The notes under the pieces: generated by a model
Databases searched by the model: none
Told to the model about the DNA's origin: nothing
The model's input: only the letters and a program-made list of their open reading frames with translations
Position numbers and translations under genes: made by a program
From: Sulfurospirillum cavolei
GTDB taxonomy: Bacteria > Campylobacterota > Campylobacteria > Campylobacterales > Sulfurospirillaceae
Length of the DNA: 64,000 nucleotides
NCBI RefSeq assembly: GCF_001548055.1
Contig: NZ_AP014724.1
Coordinates: 186,001 to 250,000 of the forward strand
Direction of reading: 5' to 3'
Shown here: positions 20,111 through 29,601 of the stretch, one piece after another
How positions within the stretch are numbered: position 1 is the first letter of the stretch
Layout: every line of letters starts with the position of its first letter

Positions 20111-20728
20111 TTGATCGTGACGACTTTGATTTCACGCGAGCAAGCGTTGGACGCTCTTTACCGCGCATTAACGCCAATCTCTTACTTACCCATGCCCGTT
20201 TGGGAGGAGGCGACATGTTATTTTAGCCTTAAAGCACTCCCTAAAGGAGCGCATCTGTTCGACATCGGCGATAAAGTGAAGGATTTTTATTTTTTGGTTG
20301 AAGGGTTGGCTCGTTACTATTACATCAGCGAAAGCGGCAAAGAGTTCAACAAGTCGTTTGCGGAAAAACCGGGGCATCTTTTAAGTAGTATCTCTTCGAT
20401 TTCTATGAAAGACGAGGTGTCTCCTTTTGGTGTTGAGACACTCAGTGAATTTACGGTGCTTTTCATCAGCTATGAAGACTTTCGTGCTCTTGGTGCGAAG
20501 CATCGTGCGTGGAATGACCTGATGCTTTGCATTTACGAGCGGCTCATTGTGAAAAAAGAACGTAGGGAAGCGGATTTTTTACTCCTAAGTGCTAAAGAGC
20601 GTTACCTTAAATTTCTTAGCGACTACTCGATGATCGAGAGTGCGGTGGCAAATTATCATATCGCCTCGTATTTGGGCATCACGGAAGTTGCACTTTCTCG
20701 TATCCGAAAAGCGATGAAATTAACCTAA
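20111..20728 (+). CDS. Crp/Fnr-family transcriptional regulator
   Basis: A 205-aa regulator with an N-terminal cyclic-nucleotide-binding-like beta barrel (HLFDIGDKVKDFYFLVEGLARYYY near residue 55) and a C-terminal winged helix whose recognition region is IASYLGITEVALSRIRKAM. There is no N-terminal cysteine cluster, so it is not an oxygen-sensing Fnr of the Fe-S type. The C-terminal domain is short, as in the YeiL/Crp-like regulators of this group. The start is uncertain: TTG 20111 lies 4 nt after AGGAGG, GTG 20117 lies 10 nt after it. GNAT follows 60 bp downstream on the same strand. Confidence 0.85.
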   Translation: MIVTTLISREQALDALYRALTPISYLPMPVWEEATCYFSLKALPKGAHLFDIGDKVKDFYFLVEGLARYYYISESGKEFNKSFAEKPGHLLSSISSISMKDEVSPFGVETLSEFTVLFISYEDFRALGAKHRAWNDLMLCIYERLIVKKERREADFLLLSAKERYLKFLSDYSMIESAVANYHIASYLGITEVALSRIRKAMKLT

Positions 20729-20787
20729 GTTAATGACAACGCCTCTTTTTAGCGGTATGATGGCACATCATATTTTAGGAGCGGTGC

Positions 20788-21348
20788 ATGCACTATAAAA
20801 TTGCCGATATCAACGATATTGAAGGTATCTTTACCCTTCATTCCAAATACCAAATCGACACGATTTTAGAAGAAGACAAAAAAGACGGTTTTGTCACGAC
20901 GGCGTTTAATAAAGAACAACTGGGCGAGATTATCGAACACGAACAAGGCATTTTTGTTGCGATTGAAGAGGGTGAAGTGATCGCTTACGTGATGTCCGCT
21001 TCATGGCAATATTGGTCGGCATGGCCGATTTTTGCGCATATGATCGAAAACCTCCCCAATCTTTCGTATCTCGGACAAACCCTTAGCATTCACAACTCCT
21101 ATCAATACGGTCCGGTGTGCGTCGACAAGCGCGTACGCGGCAGCGGCGTTTTGGAAAAGTTGTTTGATTTTGCGTTGGAGAGTATGCAAAAACGCTATGC
21201 GATTTTGGTAACGTTCATCAACAAGATTAACTCACGTTCGTACGCGGCGCACACGCGAATGGGACTTGAGGTTATCTGCGAATTTTCGTTTAATGCAAAC
21301 ACCTACTACGAATTGGCTTACGACACGTCTAAAAGAGTTAGCTCTTAA
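20788..21348 (+). CDS. GNAT-family N-acetyltransferase
   Basis: A 186-aa protein with a GNAT fold. The N-terminal IADINDIEGIFTLHSKY, a central strand GVFVAIEEGEVIAYVMS-like region near residue 55-70, and the acetyl-CoA-binding segment GPVCVDKRVRGSGVLEKLFDFAL (about 110-130) carry the V.xx.RGxGxx pattern. The substrate is unknown. AGGAG lies 6 nt upstream of the ATG. It may be co-transcribed with the Crp/Fnr-like regulator. Confidence 0.82.
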   Translation: MHYKIADINDIEGIFTLHSKYQIDTILEEDKKDGFVTTAFNKEQLGEIIEHEQGIFVAIEEGEVIAYVMSASWQYWSAWPIFAHMIENLPNLSYLGQTLSIHNSYQYGPVCVDKRVRGSGVLEKLFDFALESMQKRYAILVTFINKINSRSYAAHTRMGLEVICEFSFNANTYYELAYDTSKRVSS

Positions 21349-21388
21349 GACAAAGCGCAACAAAGGGCTTTTCGGCACGAGTATTACA

Positions 21389-21417
21389 TTGACACGCCTA
21401 CTTAAACCCGTTATAAT
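21389..21417 (+). promoter_or_regulatory. Consensus sigma-70 promoter for the UspA gene
   Basis: TTGACA (21389-21394), exactly 17 nt, then TATAAT (21412-21417). This is the only perfect -35/-10 pair I found in the window. It predicts a start near 21424 and a leader of about 135 nt before the uspA-like gene. Confidence 0.8.
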
Positions 21418-21558
21418 GACGTAGCACGCCAAAAAGATACGTGCGTCGCCAATGGAAGATTAGCTCGTATGCAAATCGCGTACGCGGCTTGGTTATTCTA
21501 CCTCAGTGTTCAAATCCTCATCATGAGTATTCGCAACAGCAACCTAAAGGAGAAGATC

Positions 21559-22398
21559 ATGCATCATTCTACGATTTTAGTAGCGACCGATTTTTCGGAA
21601 GGATATACGACTGTGCTTCAAAAAGCCATTGATTTGGCATTTCAAAAACAAGCGAAGCTTCATATCGTTCATGTTGTTAAAACGACGTTTTTTAAAATAA
21701 AAAATCTTGATTATATCAAAGAGCATTGCTGGAATAACCTTCTTTGCCATTATCCGAATATTTCCAAAGAACAATTTCATTGCGTTGAAGGTAATCTTGA
21801 TAAAGTCATCTCTATCGTAGCGCAAACGATTCATGCGGAGATGATTATTATCGGAGATAATCGCGACAAGCATCCTATAGAAGCTATTTTTTTGGCTTCC
21901 GACACGAAAGCGATTATTAAAGAGTCGCGTATTCCCGTTTTAGTCGTAAAAAACTATCAGCCGAGCGAAACATACAAGACCGTTTTAATTCCGACGGATT
22001 TATCGGACAATTCTTTGAAAATGGTGCAAAATATCGTTAAACTTTTTCCCGAAGCGTATTTGATTTTGTTGCATCTCTACAGTGTGCCGTTTGAGTTTCG
22101 GCTTAACATGTACGGTTTTAACGACGATGAAATTACGAATTTTCAAGAAGAGAGTCGAAACAATGCCGAAGCGGAATTGAAGAATTTTATGCGTCAATTG
22201 AATGTTCCGGATCAAAAAATGATTCCCGTTGTCCGAAAAGATTTTTTAAGTTCGGAGCATTTTGAGAGCAATCATAAAGATCTAAAAGCCGATTTGATTG
22301 CGATTCACACGACGGGGTATATTAGCTTTTTTGCATTCGATCTTCTTGAAAAAACGCAAAACGACGTGCTTATTTTCAATGTGGTCGAATCTGCTTAA
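21559..22398 (+). CDS. Tandem universal stress protein (UspA family)
   Basis: A 279-aa cytoplasmic protein built of two Usp domains. Domain 1 begins STILVATDFSE and ends IPVLVVKN (about residues 3-137). Domain 2 begins KTVLIPTDLSDNS (about 145) and ends LIFNVVE. The classical GxxGxxxxx(S/T) ATP loop is poorly conserved in both, so ATP binding is uncertain. I chose ATG 21559, which follows AAAGGAG at 7 nt; an upstream in-frame ATG at 21469 lacks a ribosome site. Driven by a perfect sigma-70 promoter with a structured leader. Confidence 0.88.
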   Translation: MHHSTILVATDFSEGYTTVLQKAIDLAFQKQAKLHIVHVVKTTFFKIKNLDYIKEHCWNNLLCHYPNISKEQFHCVEGNLDKVISIVAQTIHAEMIIIGDNRDKHPIEAIFLASDTKAIIKESRIPVLVVKNYQPSETYKTVLIPTDLSDNSLKMVQNIVKLFPEAYLILLHLYSVPFEFRLNMYGFNDDEITNFQEESRNNAEAELKNFMRQLNVPDQKMIPVVRKDFLSSEHFESNHKDLKADLIAIHTTGYISFFAFDLLEKTQNDVLIFNVVESA

Positions 22399-22404
22399 GG
22401 CGTT

Positions 22405-24108
22405 TTACGCAGGAACAAAACGTTTTAGGACGTGATGGCTCATGCCTTTGGCGAGCTCTTCTTCTCCGAAAAAGACCGTTCCGATATTTTCGGATTGAAG
22501 CAAGGTTGCTTCATCCTCACTGTGCGTACGAAGTACCAATTCGATCGCGGGATTTAACGCACGCGACACTTCGGCTATTTTTCGTACGTTGATTGCATCG
22601 GGTGTTGCTACTATCAACATAGATGCATTACCGATATGGGCATTCCGTAAAATATCCGGATCCGTTGCGTCGCCTGAAATCGCTTGAATGCCCGTATGTC
22701 GTAGAGATTCGACGGCTGTTCGGTTTTGCTCGACGATCATATAAGGCAAATGCTGTTTTTGAAGCACTTCGGAGATGCGTTTTCCCACGCGGCCGTAGCC
22801 GACAAGGATCACATGTCGTTGGGTCAATGTTGGAGTTTGAGTCGGCTCGTTTTCGGGAAGCTTACTGTAGGGATCTTTGCGCTGATCTAGATGACGGGCA
22901 TACGCGGAGTGCTTTAAAATCCATCGGCTAACGGGGCTGAGTGTATTGAAGATAAAAGGATTGAGCGTAATCGAGATAATCGCGCCGGCTAAAATCAAAC
23001 TGTACCCTTCTTGTGGAAGCAGGTTCAACGACATTCCCAAGCTTGCTAAGATAAATGAAAACTCTCCGATTTGTGCCAAGCTTGCCGCTACCGTGAGTGC
23101 CGTATGCAAAGGATAGCGTAATGCTAAGACCAATAATGCCGCGGCAATCGATTTTCCGACGATAATGATGGCGACGACGCAAAGAACATGTAAAGGTTTT
23201 GAAACGAGAATTTGCGGCTGAAACAACATCCCCACTGCGACAAAAAATAAAACGGCAAACGCATCGCGCAAAGGAAGCGACTTTTCTGCCGCACGATGGC
23301 TAAATTCCGATTCACGTAGCACCATACCCGCAAAAAAAGCGCCGAGTGCAAACGATACGCCGAATAAGACCGATGCCCCGTACGCAATGCTCACGGCGAG
23401 TGCGATCACGGAGAGTGTAAACAGTTCGCGAGAACCCGTGCGCGAGACTTGCCAAATGCACCACGGAATGACGCGTTTACCCACAAAAAGCATGATAACG
23501 ATAAAGGCAGTGACTTGCAATAAAGTCTTGCCCACCGTCAGCAATAAGGAGCCCTCATCGGGGTGTATCGCCGCGGTACCGCCTAAAAGATTTGCTAAAG
23601 GCGGCAATAAGACTAACACCATAACCGTAGCAAGGTCTTCCATTACAAGCCAACCGACGGCAATACGACCGTTCATTGACTCTAAAATATTGCGTGCTTC
23701 CAAAGCTTTGAGTAAAACGACGGTGCTGGCGCACGATAAGGAAATGCCGAAAACCAAAGCCTCTCCGAAACTCCATTCCCAACCCCATGCCAAGACCGCG
23801 CCGAGTAGCGTTGCGACGCTCATTTGAATGACGGCTCCGGGTACGGCAATGCGCCTGACCGATAAGAGATCGTCCAAAGAAAAATGAAGCCCTACGCCGA
23901 ACATCAACAACATAACACCGATTTCGGAAAGTTGAGCGGCAATGGTCATATCGGCAACGAAACCGGGTGTCGTAGGACCGATAAGAATACCTGCAAATAA
24001 GTAGCCGACAAGCGCCGGAATACGTAATTTGATAGCGATAAAGCCGAAAATAAGTGCTAAACCAAAGCCGAAAGCAATCGTGCTGATTAACGATACGTTA
24101 TGTTCCAT
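22405..24108 (-). CDS. Kef-type cation/H+ antiporter with TrkA-N domain (CPA2)
   Basis: A 567-aa inner-membrane antiporter of the CPA2 family, related to KefB/KefC and YbaL. About 12 hydrophobic segments occupy residues 5-385, with LIGPTTPGF and GVMLLMFGVGLHFS typical of the family. A cytoplasmic RCK/TrkA-N domain follows with the nucleotide-binding motif HVILVGYGRVGKRISEVL near 425. It probably exchanges K+ or Na+ for protons. Start at the second of two Met (24108), 8 nt after AAGGAG; the first Met is too close to the SD. It converges on the UspA gene with a 6-bp gap. Confidence 0.92.
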   Translation of the reverse strand: MEHNVSLISTIAFGFGLALIFGFIAIKLRIPALVGYLFAGILIGPTTPGFVADMTIAAQLSEIGVMLLMFGVGLHFSLDDLLSVRRIAVPGAVIQMSVATLLGAVLAWGWEWSFGEALVFGISLSCASTVVLLKALEARNILESMNGRIAVGWLVMEDLATVMVLVLLPPLANLLGGTAAIHPDEGSLLLTVGKTLLQVTAFIVIMLFVGKRVIPWCIWQVSRTGSRELFTLSVIALAVSIAYGASVLFGVSFALGAFFAGMVLRESEFSHRAAEKSLPLRDAFAVLFFVAVGMLFQPQILVSKPLHVLCVVAIIIVGKSIAAALLVLALRYPLHTALTVAASLAQIGEFSFILASLGMSLNLLPQEGYSLILAGAIISITLNPFIFNTLSPVSRWILKHSAYARHLDQRKDPYSKLPENEPTQTPTLTQRHVILVGYGRVGKRISEVLQKQHLPYMIVEQNRTAVESLRHTGIQAISGDATDPDILRNAHIGNASMLIVATPDAINVRKIAEVSRALNPAIELVLRTHSEDEATLLQSENIGTVFFGEEELAKGMSHHVLKRFVPA

Positions 24109-24280
24109 TAGCATTTCTCCTTGGTTGATTGAGGGTTGTTCGGTAGCGTCTTAATATTACACTAAAATATTTAATATTTTTTAAACTCTTTCTCCTCAAA
24201 AATAAGCAAAGTGCGTCATGCCCCGCTAAGCTTGGGAATAAAAAGAGAGTGTAGCATAAAAAGAGGGCAAATTTTCAAGT

Positions 24281-24305
24281 GTCCGCGCTTCCAAACAAGG
24301 CGGAC
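24281..24305 (-). terminator. Possible stem-loop after binding-protein gene
   Basis: GTCCGC and GCGGAC arms flank a short loop just past the stop codon of the minus-strand gene. No T-run follows, so this is a weak candidate. Confidence 0.3.
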
Positions 24306-24312
24306 GATCGTT

Positions 24313-25305
24313 TTAAGGGTTGAGAATCTTGCCGACGTGCTCCTCATCGAGTGTGACGCCGAAGAAGGTTGTGTAAAACGATACGATCTCTTGTGGGATC
24401 GATACGTCTTGAAACGCAAGCGGAAAGAATTTTTCGGCAGCCCACAAAACCGCCAAAGGTTGTTCGGGCGTATAATGCGTCCATACATGTGAACCCATCG
24501 GCATCGCAAAAACCTTTTGATTTTGGATCGCATTGAGTCCGAAAAGGCGTTTATCGCGATAGATTGCCTCTTTTTCTTGTGTATTCCATACAAATAAAAA
24601 ATCCGGATTCCACGTTAAAAGTTGCTCGATAGAAATCGTCGCATGGTCTTTGACGTTTGCGGCAACGTTGATACCGCCCGCATGTTCGATCATCCATGTC
24701 GCGGTCGATACCATCGGAAGCGAAAAGTTGGTATAGCGTAAGTAAAGTGCCTTAGGTCGATGTGAAACATGAGCAACTTTTTGCGCTACGAAACGAAGCG
24801 TACGATCGTAATAGTCGTTATAAGCGGCGGCTCGATTTTGCAAGCCCAAGATTTCACCCAAAAGCGTCATCGTCTCTTTGACGCTATAGGGTGTCGACCA
24901 TTGTAGTGCGACGACGCAAAATCCCTTTTGGGCTAAGGATTCGGCACTGTTTTGGTTGACGACAAATACGACGTCGTGCGCTATCGTATGAAGTGCTTCG
25001 ACGTTGATGTCCCATTCGGGTCCGCCGTTGGAGACCGTAGGTAACGAGGCAAGTTTGGGCGCAAAAAGGGTTTGCATTTTCCAATTCTTGCCGTCGATCG
25101 CTCCGGGTAAGCCGTTGGTGATGGTATCTTGAGCACCCAAGGCAAACACAAAAGAGTTCACGGCGGGTGTTCCCCCTGCCGTCACGACACTGTGTACGGT
25201 TGAAGGGATATTTACCGTTCTTCCGTACATGTCGACAATCGTTTTGCTCTCAAATCCGAAAGCGACATGTAAGCTAACGATAAGGAGAAAAAAGAGTGCT
25301 TTCAT
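24313..25305 (-). CDS. Periplasmic substrate-binding protein paired with a TonB receptor
   Basis: A 330-aa TroA/BtuF-type binding protein with signal peptide MKALFFLLIVSLHVAFG. Visible family traits are IVDMYGRTVNIPSTVHSVVT at the mature N-terminus, LLTWNPDFLFVWN near residue 225 and PEQPLAVLWAAEKFFP near the end. It starts 3 bp after the TonB receptor stop, so both are one operon. It probably receives in the periplasm what the receptor brings across the outer membrane (an iron chelate, cobamide or similar). No permease or ATPase is encoded nearby. A paralogue lies at 17262-18293. Confidence 0.87.
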   Translation of the reverse strand: MKALFFLLIVSLHVAFGFESKTIVDMYGRTVNIPSTVHSVVTAGGTPAVNSFVFALGAQDTITNGLPGAIDGKNWKMQTLFAPKLASLPTVSNGGPEWDINVEALHTIAHDVVFVVNQNSAESLAQKGFCVVALQWSTPYSVKETMTLLGEILGLQNRAAAYNDYYDRTLRFVAQKVAHVSHRPKALYLRYTNFSLPMVSTATWMIEHAGGINVAANVKDHATISIEQLLTWNPDFLFVWNTQEKEAIYRDKRLFGLNAIQNQKVFAMPMGSHVWTHYTPEQPLAVLWAAEKFFPLAFQDVSIPQEIVSFYTTFFGVTLDEEHVGKILNP

Positions 25306-25308
25306 CGG

Positions 25309-27531
25309 TTAAAATTTGAGCGTTATGCTCGCTACGGCCGTAAACGGCGCACCCGTATAGTAACTCGTACCGCCCGTTCCCGTGTCGTCTAAGTCGTTTT
25401 TGATAATGGCGATGTATTTTTTATCCAAGAGATTTTGCAACGAAACGGAGAAAAGTGCCTCTTTAAATCCGTAAAAATTCTTGGCAACGTAGCCGGTTTC
25501 AACGTCCACGGTATAATAAGAGGGGATCGATTCGATGTTTTGAATATCGCCGTAACGTTTATCGACGTATTTCAGTGCCGGAGAGACGTAAAAGCCGTTT
25601 TGTCTGTAGGTCGTCCCCACTTTTGCTAAAATTTTCGGCGCATCGGGGACTTGGTTGCCGCTGATTGCCAACGTTGCTCCGCCCGTCGTTGTGAGATTGT
25701 CCGTGAATTTCAATTGGTTGTACGAAAAGGCGCTAAAGAGCTCAAACGAGCGCGACAACTCGTAGGTTGCGCTCAGTTCAAAGCCGTTAGCTTCTGCTTT
25801 AGCGTTATTTTGGTAGTAGGTTAGATTGACGGCTGGATCGTACGCCGTAACTTGTTTATCGTTGTAAACGATATGATAAAGCGTCGGTACGATCATCCAG
25901 TTCTCGCCTTTAATTTTTGCTCTGACGTCGAATTGATCGGACGTTTCCAACTCAAACTTATCCCAAATATCTTGAAGCGAGATACCTTTAGCTCTAAAAG
26001 TCGCATTATTGCTTTTATAGATCGAGAACAACGGTCCGATCCAAGGGCTCGCATATCCTTTGGCATATCCGGCGAAAAGATCGACGCTCTCGGAGAGCGT
26101 GTATTTGAAATTGAGGCTCGGAAGCGTTGCACTGAGCGTCGTGTCGTCCGCATAAAGATACGGTATTCGCGTACCGTGCGCAATGGCTTCACCGTCGGAG
26201 ACGTCGCCCGAAGTCGTCGTATAGCTTTGGACGCCGCCTAGCGTCATGCGCATGTAACGAATACCTGCTTCGACTTCAAGTTGATCGAACTCTTTTGTAA
26301 CGCTAAGAAACGGACTGTCGATTTCTCGGTTTCCGACGTCGTTGAGCATCGACCATGAGCTAAAAACCAACTTACCGTTAACGATGTTGTATGACTTATT
26401 GGCGGTCGGAGGCGGGATAGATTCGATCGATTGGTACCAATACCCCACCTTTACGTCGGCATCGGCTATTTTCTGAACGTATTGGGCGATAAAGCCGTTT
26501 TGTTCTTGCTCCATCTCGGTTTTCGTAACGGAATTGCCCGATTGATTGTACGCGTAACGATAGCCGTCCGTATCGATATGGTAAGGTTTGAACGAGATCG
26601 TGCCCTCAAACAAAGGCGCTTCGAAAGTCGCTTGGGCGAGGTTTTCTTTAAAGTGTTGTCGGTTGAAATCGTAGTAATATTTATTGTTGGCGGCACTGGA
26701 GGTAAGCGTGGGATTAAAGTCGTAGTTATAATACGTTCCCAAGTTTTTTGCTTGAGCGTACGTCAAAGCCCGATAGTCGTTACGTTCGATGTCGTTATGC
26801 GCCAATAAAATGTCGGTTTTGATTGTATCGAACAATAACGTACTTAAACCCGCTTCGACGTTTTCTCGTTGCGTATCGCCCGAGCCTTTCCACTTATCGG
26901 CTTGCGATGAGGAAGCAGAGAGAAACATTTTCGTATTTTCGCTAATTTTGCCCGAGTCAACCCGCATAAACGTGCGGTAAAAATCTTCGGTTCCGACGCT
27001 TTGTTTGAGCATGACGCCTAAGGTGTCGCTTGCTTTTTTTGTTCGCATATCAAGCGAACCGGCGTTATTTCCGAAACCGAATCCCGAGTCGGCTTTGGAT
27101 GCGCCCATCGTGAGGTTCATCGCTTCGATATTTTCCATATCCAAAATGCTACCCATCGCTCCTTGTCCGACGTTGACAACGGAGGGAACACCATCAGCGG
27201 TTAATGCCAAGCGGCTAAACGTATCGGCGTACAAACCTCGAATCCGAAAGGAGTTCTGATCGAGAGAAAGTCCGTAGCTATCGACTTGTCCCGTGTGAAC
27301 GGAGGCTAACATGTCAAGGGCTTTGTACGGATTGGTTGCTCCCGGCCCCACGCGTTTGTCGATACTCTCTTTTGATACCGCCACGTTATTGGCGGCATCT
27401 TGTGTTTCGACGAGTGCATGCGCCTCATCGGAAGTGACGGAAATGCTAGAGAGCGTATAAGCCTCGGAATTTGCCCAGCCGTAAACGGATAAGCATGCGA
27501 GTGCAACAAGCGATAAACGGATACTTTTCAT
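25309..27531 (-). CDS. TonB-dependent outer-membrane receptor
   Basis: A 740-aa outer-membrane receptor. The signal peptide occupies the first ~20 residues. The plug domain (about 40-160) includes VSKESIDKR, NSFRIRGLYADTFSRLALTADGVP and GFGNNAGSLDMRTKKA, and the 22-strand barrel ends in the aromatic residue F after SITLKF, the usual outer-membrane insertion signal. The plug sequence QNSFRIRG suits ferric-siderophore-type receptors, but the ligand cannot be assigned. The 222-bp gap upstream is AT-rich near its left end. I saw no clear Fur box or riboswitch there. The binding-protein gene follows 3 bp downstream. Confidence 0.92.
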   Translation of the reverse strand: MKSIRLSLVALACLSVYGWANSEAYTLSSISVTSDEAHALVETQDAANNVAVSKESIDKRVGPGATNPYKALDMLASVHTGQVDSYGLSLDQNSFRIRGLYADTFSRLALTADGVPSVVNVGQGAMGSILDMENIEAMNLTMGASKADSGFGFGNNAGSLDMRTKKASDTLGVMLKQSVGTEDFYRTFMRVDSGKISENTKMFLSASSSQADKWKGSGDTQRENVEAGLSTLLFDTIKTDILLAHNDIERNDYRALTYAQAKNLGTYYNYDFNPTLTSSAANNKYYYDFNRQHFKENLAQATFEAPLFEGTISFKPYHIDTDGYRYAYNQSGNSVTKTEMEQEQNGFIAQYVQKIADADVKVGYWYQSIESIPPPTANKSYNIVNGKLVFSSWSMLNDVGNREIDSPFLSVTKEFDQLEVEAGIRYMRMTLGGVQSYTTTSGDVSDGEAIAHGTRIPYLYADDTTLSATLPSLNFKYTLSESVDLFAGYAKGYASPWIGPLFSIYKSNNATFRAKGISLQDIWDKFELETSDQFDVRAKIKGENWMIVPTLYHIVYNDKQVTAYDPAVNLTYYQNNAKAEANGFELSATYELSRSFELFSAFSYNQLKFTDNLTTTGGATLAISGNQVPDAPKILAKVGTTYRQNGFYVSPALKYVDKRYGDIQNIESIPSYYTVDVETGYVAKNFYGFKEALFSVSLQNLLDKKYIAIIKNDLDDTGTGGTSYYTGAPFTAVASITLKF

Positions 27532-27753
27532 TCGTTCAATCCTTTTAAGTGACGAGAATTAGCGATCAAATTTTTATCAATGAAACCCAAGCGCGGCACA
27601 GAGGTATCAAGAAGTCTGCAACGCATCGGTAAAGGGGTGGTGTGACGTTCGTCTATAGCATATCGTGAGAAATAACACTATTTTGCCCCGAAATAATTAT
27701 ATATTTAAAAATATAACGAATGGCTTAGCGATTCTGAATTTAAAAAAAGCAGC

Positions 27754-28215
27754 TTAGGAGGCAAGGGAGAGCCATGCTTGATAAACGAAGAGGTAACGTA
27801 CGCCTTTGGCAAATCCGACGATGAGTATGAATTTTCGCCAATCGTATCGTAGCATACCCGCAACAAACGTTAAAGGATCGCCGATGATCGGAAGCCATGA
27901 AAAAAGAAGCGACCATGCGCCGTATTTCGCAAACAACGATGATGCTTTTTGAAGGTGAGCGGCTTTCATATAGCCTTTTTTAAGAGCAAAGTCGAGCGCG
28001 TATTTGCCCAAGACGAAATTGACGAAAGCACCTGAGGTATTTCCAAGCGTTGCGACGCACAAAAGTACAAAAGGATTGAGCGATTCGCTAAGGAGGTAAA
28101 GAAAAAGTGCCTCGCTACCGCCCGGTAAAAGCGTAGCGGAGGCGAAGGCAATGCTAAATAACGAAAAATACGCCACCGGCGAGTTACGAAATAACGGCTT
28201 TGATGGTCTCCGCAT
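27754..28215 (-). CDS. YqaA/DedA-like inner-membrane protein
   Basis: A 153-aa membrane protein of the SNARE-associated/VTT family, most like YqaA. It shows FASATLLPGGSEALFLYLL near residue 25, LGNTSGAFVNFVLGKYA near 57 and WLPIIGDPLTFVAGMLR near 105, the typical proline- and glycine-marked re-entrant motifs. Members are implicated in lipid scrambling or envelope homeostasis; function here is inference. The annotated ATG lies inside the end of the MFS gene (32-bp overlap). A GTG at 28176, just past the MFS stop, is an alternative start but neither has a good ribosome site. Confidence 0.8.
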   Translation of the reverse strand: MRRPSKPLFRNSPVAYFSLFSIAFASATLLPGGSEALFLYLLSESLNPFVLLCVATLGNTSGAFVNFVLGKYALDFALKKGYMKAAHLQKASSLFAKYGAWSLLFSWLPIIGDPLTFVAGMLRYDWRKFILIVGFAKGVRYLFVYQAWLSLAS

Positions 28216-29500
28216 CGGTCTCTTTCGAGTCGTATTTGACGATGAGGAGGCGTTCGCTTTCGTTTCGGTACCATTCGATGACGCCCTTAACGTGGTTGAG
28301 GTGCATCATACGTGTTAAATCGATCGTATCGAAGGGTAGATAGAGGTTTTTATTGATGCTCGGATTTTTAAGCGTGGCGATGAGTACGAGCCAAAAGATA
28401 CAGGCGATAAAGATGACCCATGCAATTTCCATAATACCGAAATGTTCTAAAAAGAAACCGCCGAAAACGCCGCCGATAAACGTTCCAGCGTAACCGAAGG
28501 TATTGAAAACGCCGAGTGCCGCGCCTTTTTGGTGGACTTTGGCGTATTTGCTTGCCATCGATTGCATCAACGGTTCGTGCATGTTAAAGCCGATGAAAAA
28601 GATGACGACGCCGACGATAAACCACGAAGCGCTTTTCGCGTATCCCATCATGACGTAGCTGATCGCAAATAAAGCGATGCCGATCATAAGCATCTCTTTG
28701 GCTTTATGTTTTTTCTCTCCCATGATCGCCGAAGGACCCATCGCCAAGACGCCGCAGATCATAGCGGGTAGGTAAACCATCCAGAGTTCTTTCTTGACGA
28801 ATCCGAATTCTTGAAGCATCAAAATAGGAATTACCATAAACGCAAGCGTCATCATTCCTTTTTGAAGCAAGTTGGTAATGTTCATTTTCATCAAATCTTT
28901 ATCTTTTAAAATCTCTTTCAAATCCGTCTCGTCCGCACCGTAGTGGTGGACGATTTTCGGTGGATTGGGCACTTTAGTATAGAGTACGATCATGGAAAAA
29001 ACGGAGAGTGCGGCGGTAATAAAAAAGAGTTTATCGACGCCGTAATAGCCTCCGATCAACGAACCCGCCATCATGGAAATCGCAAAGCTTGCCGCAATCG
29101 TTCCGCCCATCAATGCCATCGCATGACCGCGCACTTCTTCTTTGACCATATCGCTGATCATCGCCGTGCCGACCGCTCCGATCGCGGCAGCACCTTGTAA
29201 GAAGCGTCCGAACATTAACATGTAGATATGTTCGGAAAAACCGCAAATCAACGAGCCGATCAGAAAAATGACCAAGCCGATAAAAATCGTGATTTTTCGC
29301 CCGAGCTTGTCGGACATAATACCGAAAGGAATTTGTAAGAGCATTTGCGTCGCGGCGTATCCGCCGATGGTAATACCGACTAAAAGCTCGCTGGAACCCT
29401 CCAAATGCAGTGCGTAAACGGAAAGGACGGGAAGAACGATAAAAAGACCTAAAAAACGAAGTGAAATAATCAAATTTAAAGGCATAAGCGTTTTGAACAT
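28184..29500 (-). CDS. MFS transporter with C-terminal YAM-like domain (YajR type)
   Basis: A 438-aa major facilitator with 12 predicted membrane helices. Motif A between helices 2 and 3 reads GIMSDKLGRKITIFIG near residue 62, and RFLQGAAAIGAVG lies in helix 4. After helix 12 a soluble tail of about 65 residues (LYLPFDTIDLTRMM ... KETDAETIKAVIS) resembles the ferredoxin-like YAM domain of E. coli YajR. Probable drug or metabolite efflux; substrate unknown. It is divergent from the small membrane protein at 29635. Confidence 0.87.
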   Translation of the reverse strand: MFKTLMPLNLIISLRFLGLFIVLPVLSVYALHLEGSSELLVGITIGGYAATQMLLQIPFGIMSDKLGRKITIFIGLVIFLIGSLICGFSEHIYMLMFGRFLQGAAAIGAVGTAMISDMVKEEVRGHAMALMGGTIAASFAISMMAGSLIGGYYGVDKLFFITAALSVFSMIVLYTKVPNPPKIVHHYGADETDLKEILKDKDLMKMNITNLLQKGMMTLAFMVIPILMLQEFGFVKKELWMVYLPAMICGVLAMGPSAIMGEKKHKAKEMLMIGIALFAISYVMMGYAKSASWFIVGVVIFFIGFNMHEPLMQSMASKYAKVHQKGAALGVFNTFGYAGTFIGGVFGGFFLEHFGIMEIAWVIFIACIFWLVLIATLKNPSINKNLYLPFDTIDLTRMMHLNHVKGVIEWYRNESERLLIVKYDSKETDAETIKAVIS

Positions 29501-29601
29501 CGGTGAAAAAATCCTCGTAATAGTTTTGTGACATATTCTACACTCCCTAAACTTTGAAAATTCTATGAGGTTTAAAGCAGTTTAAGAAGCTTCTTTTATG
29601 T

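Noticed and set aside
21452-21540. Possible tRNA in the UspA leader
   Set aside because: D- and T-arm-like words are present, but the acceptor and T stems do not pair and no anticodon stem forms; kept only as a finding about the leader.
23387-23827. 146-codon plus-strand frame opposite the Kef antiporter
   Set aside because: Antisense shadow of a well-supported membrane protein gene; the translated text has no domain and no ribosome site.
27532-27753. Riboswitch or Fur box upstream of the TonB receptor
   Set aside because: I looked for cobalamin, TPP and molybdenum-cofactor riboswitch words and for Fur-like repeats on both strands and found none convincing.
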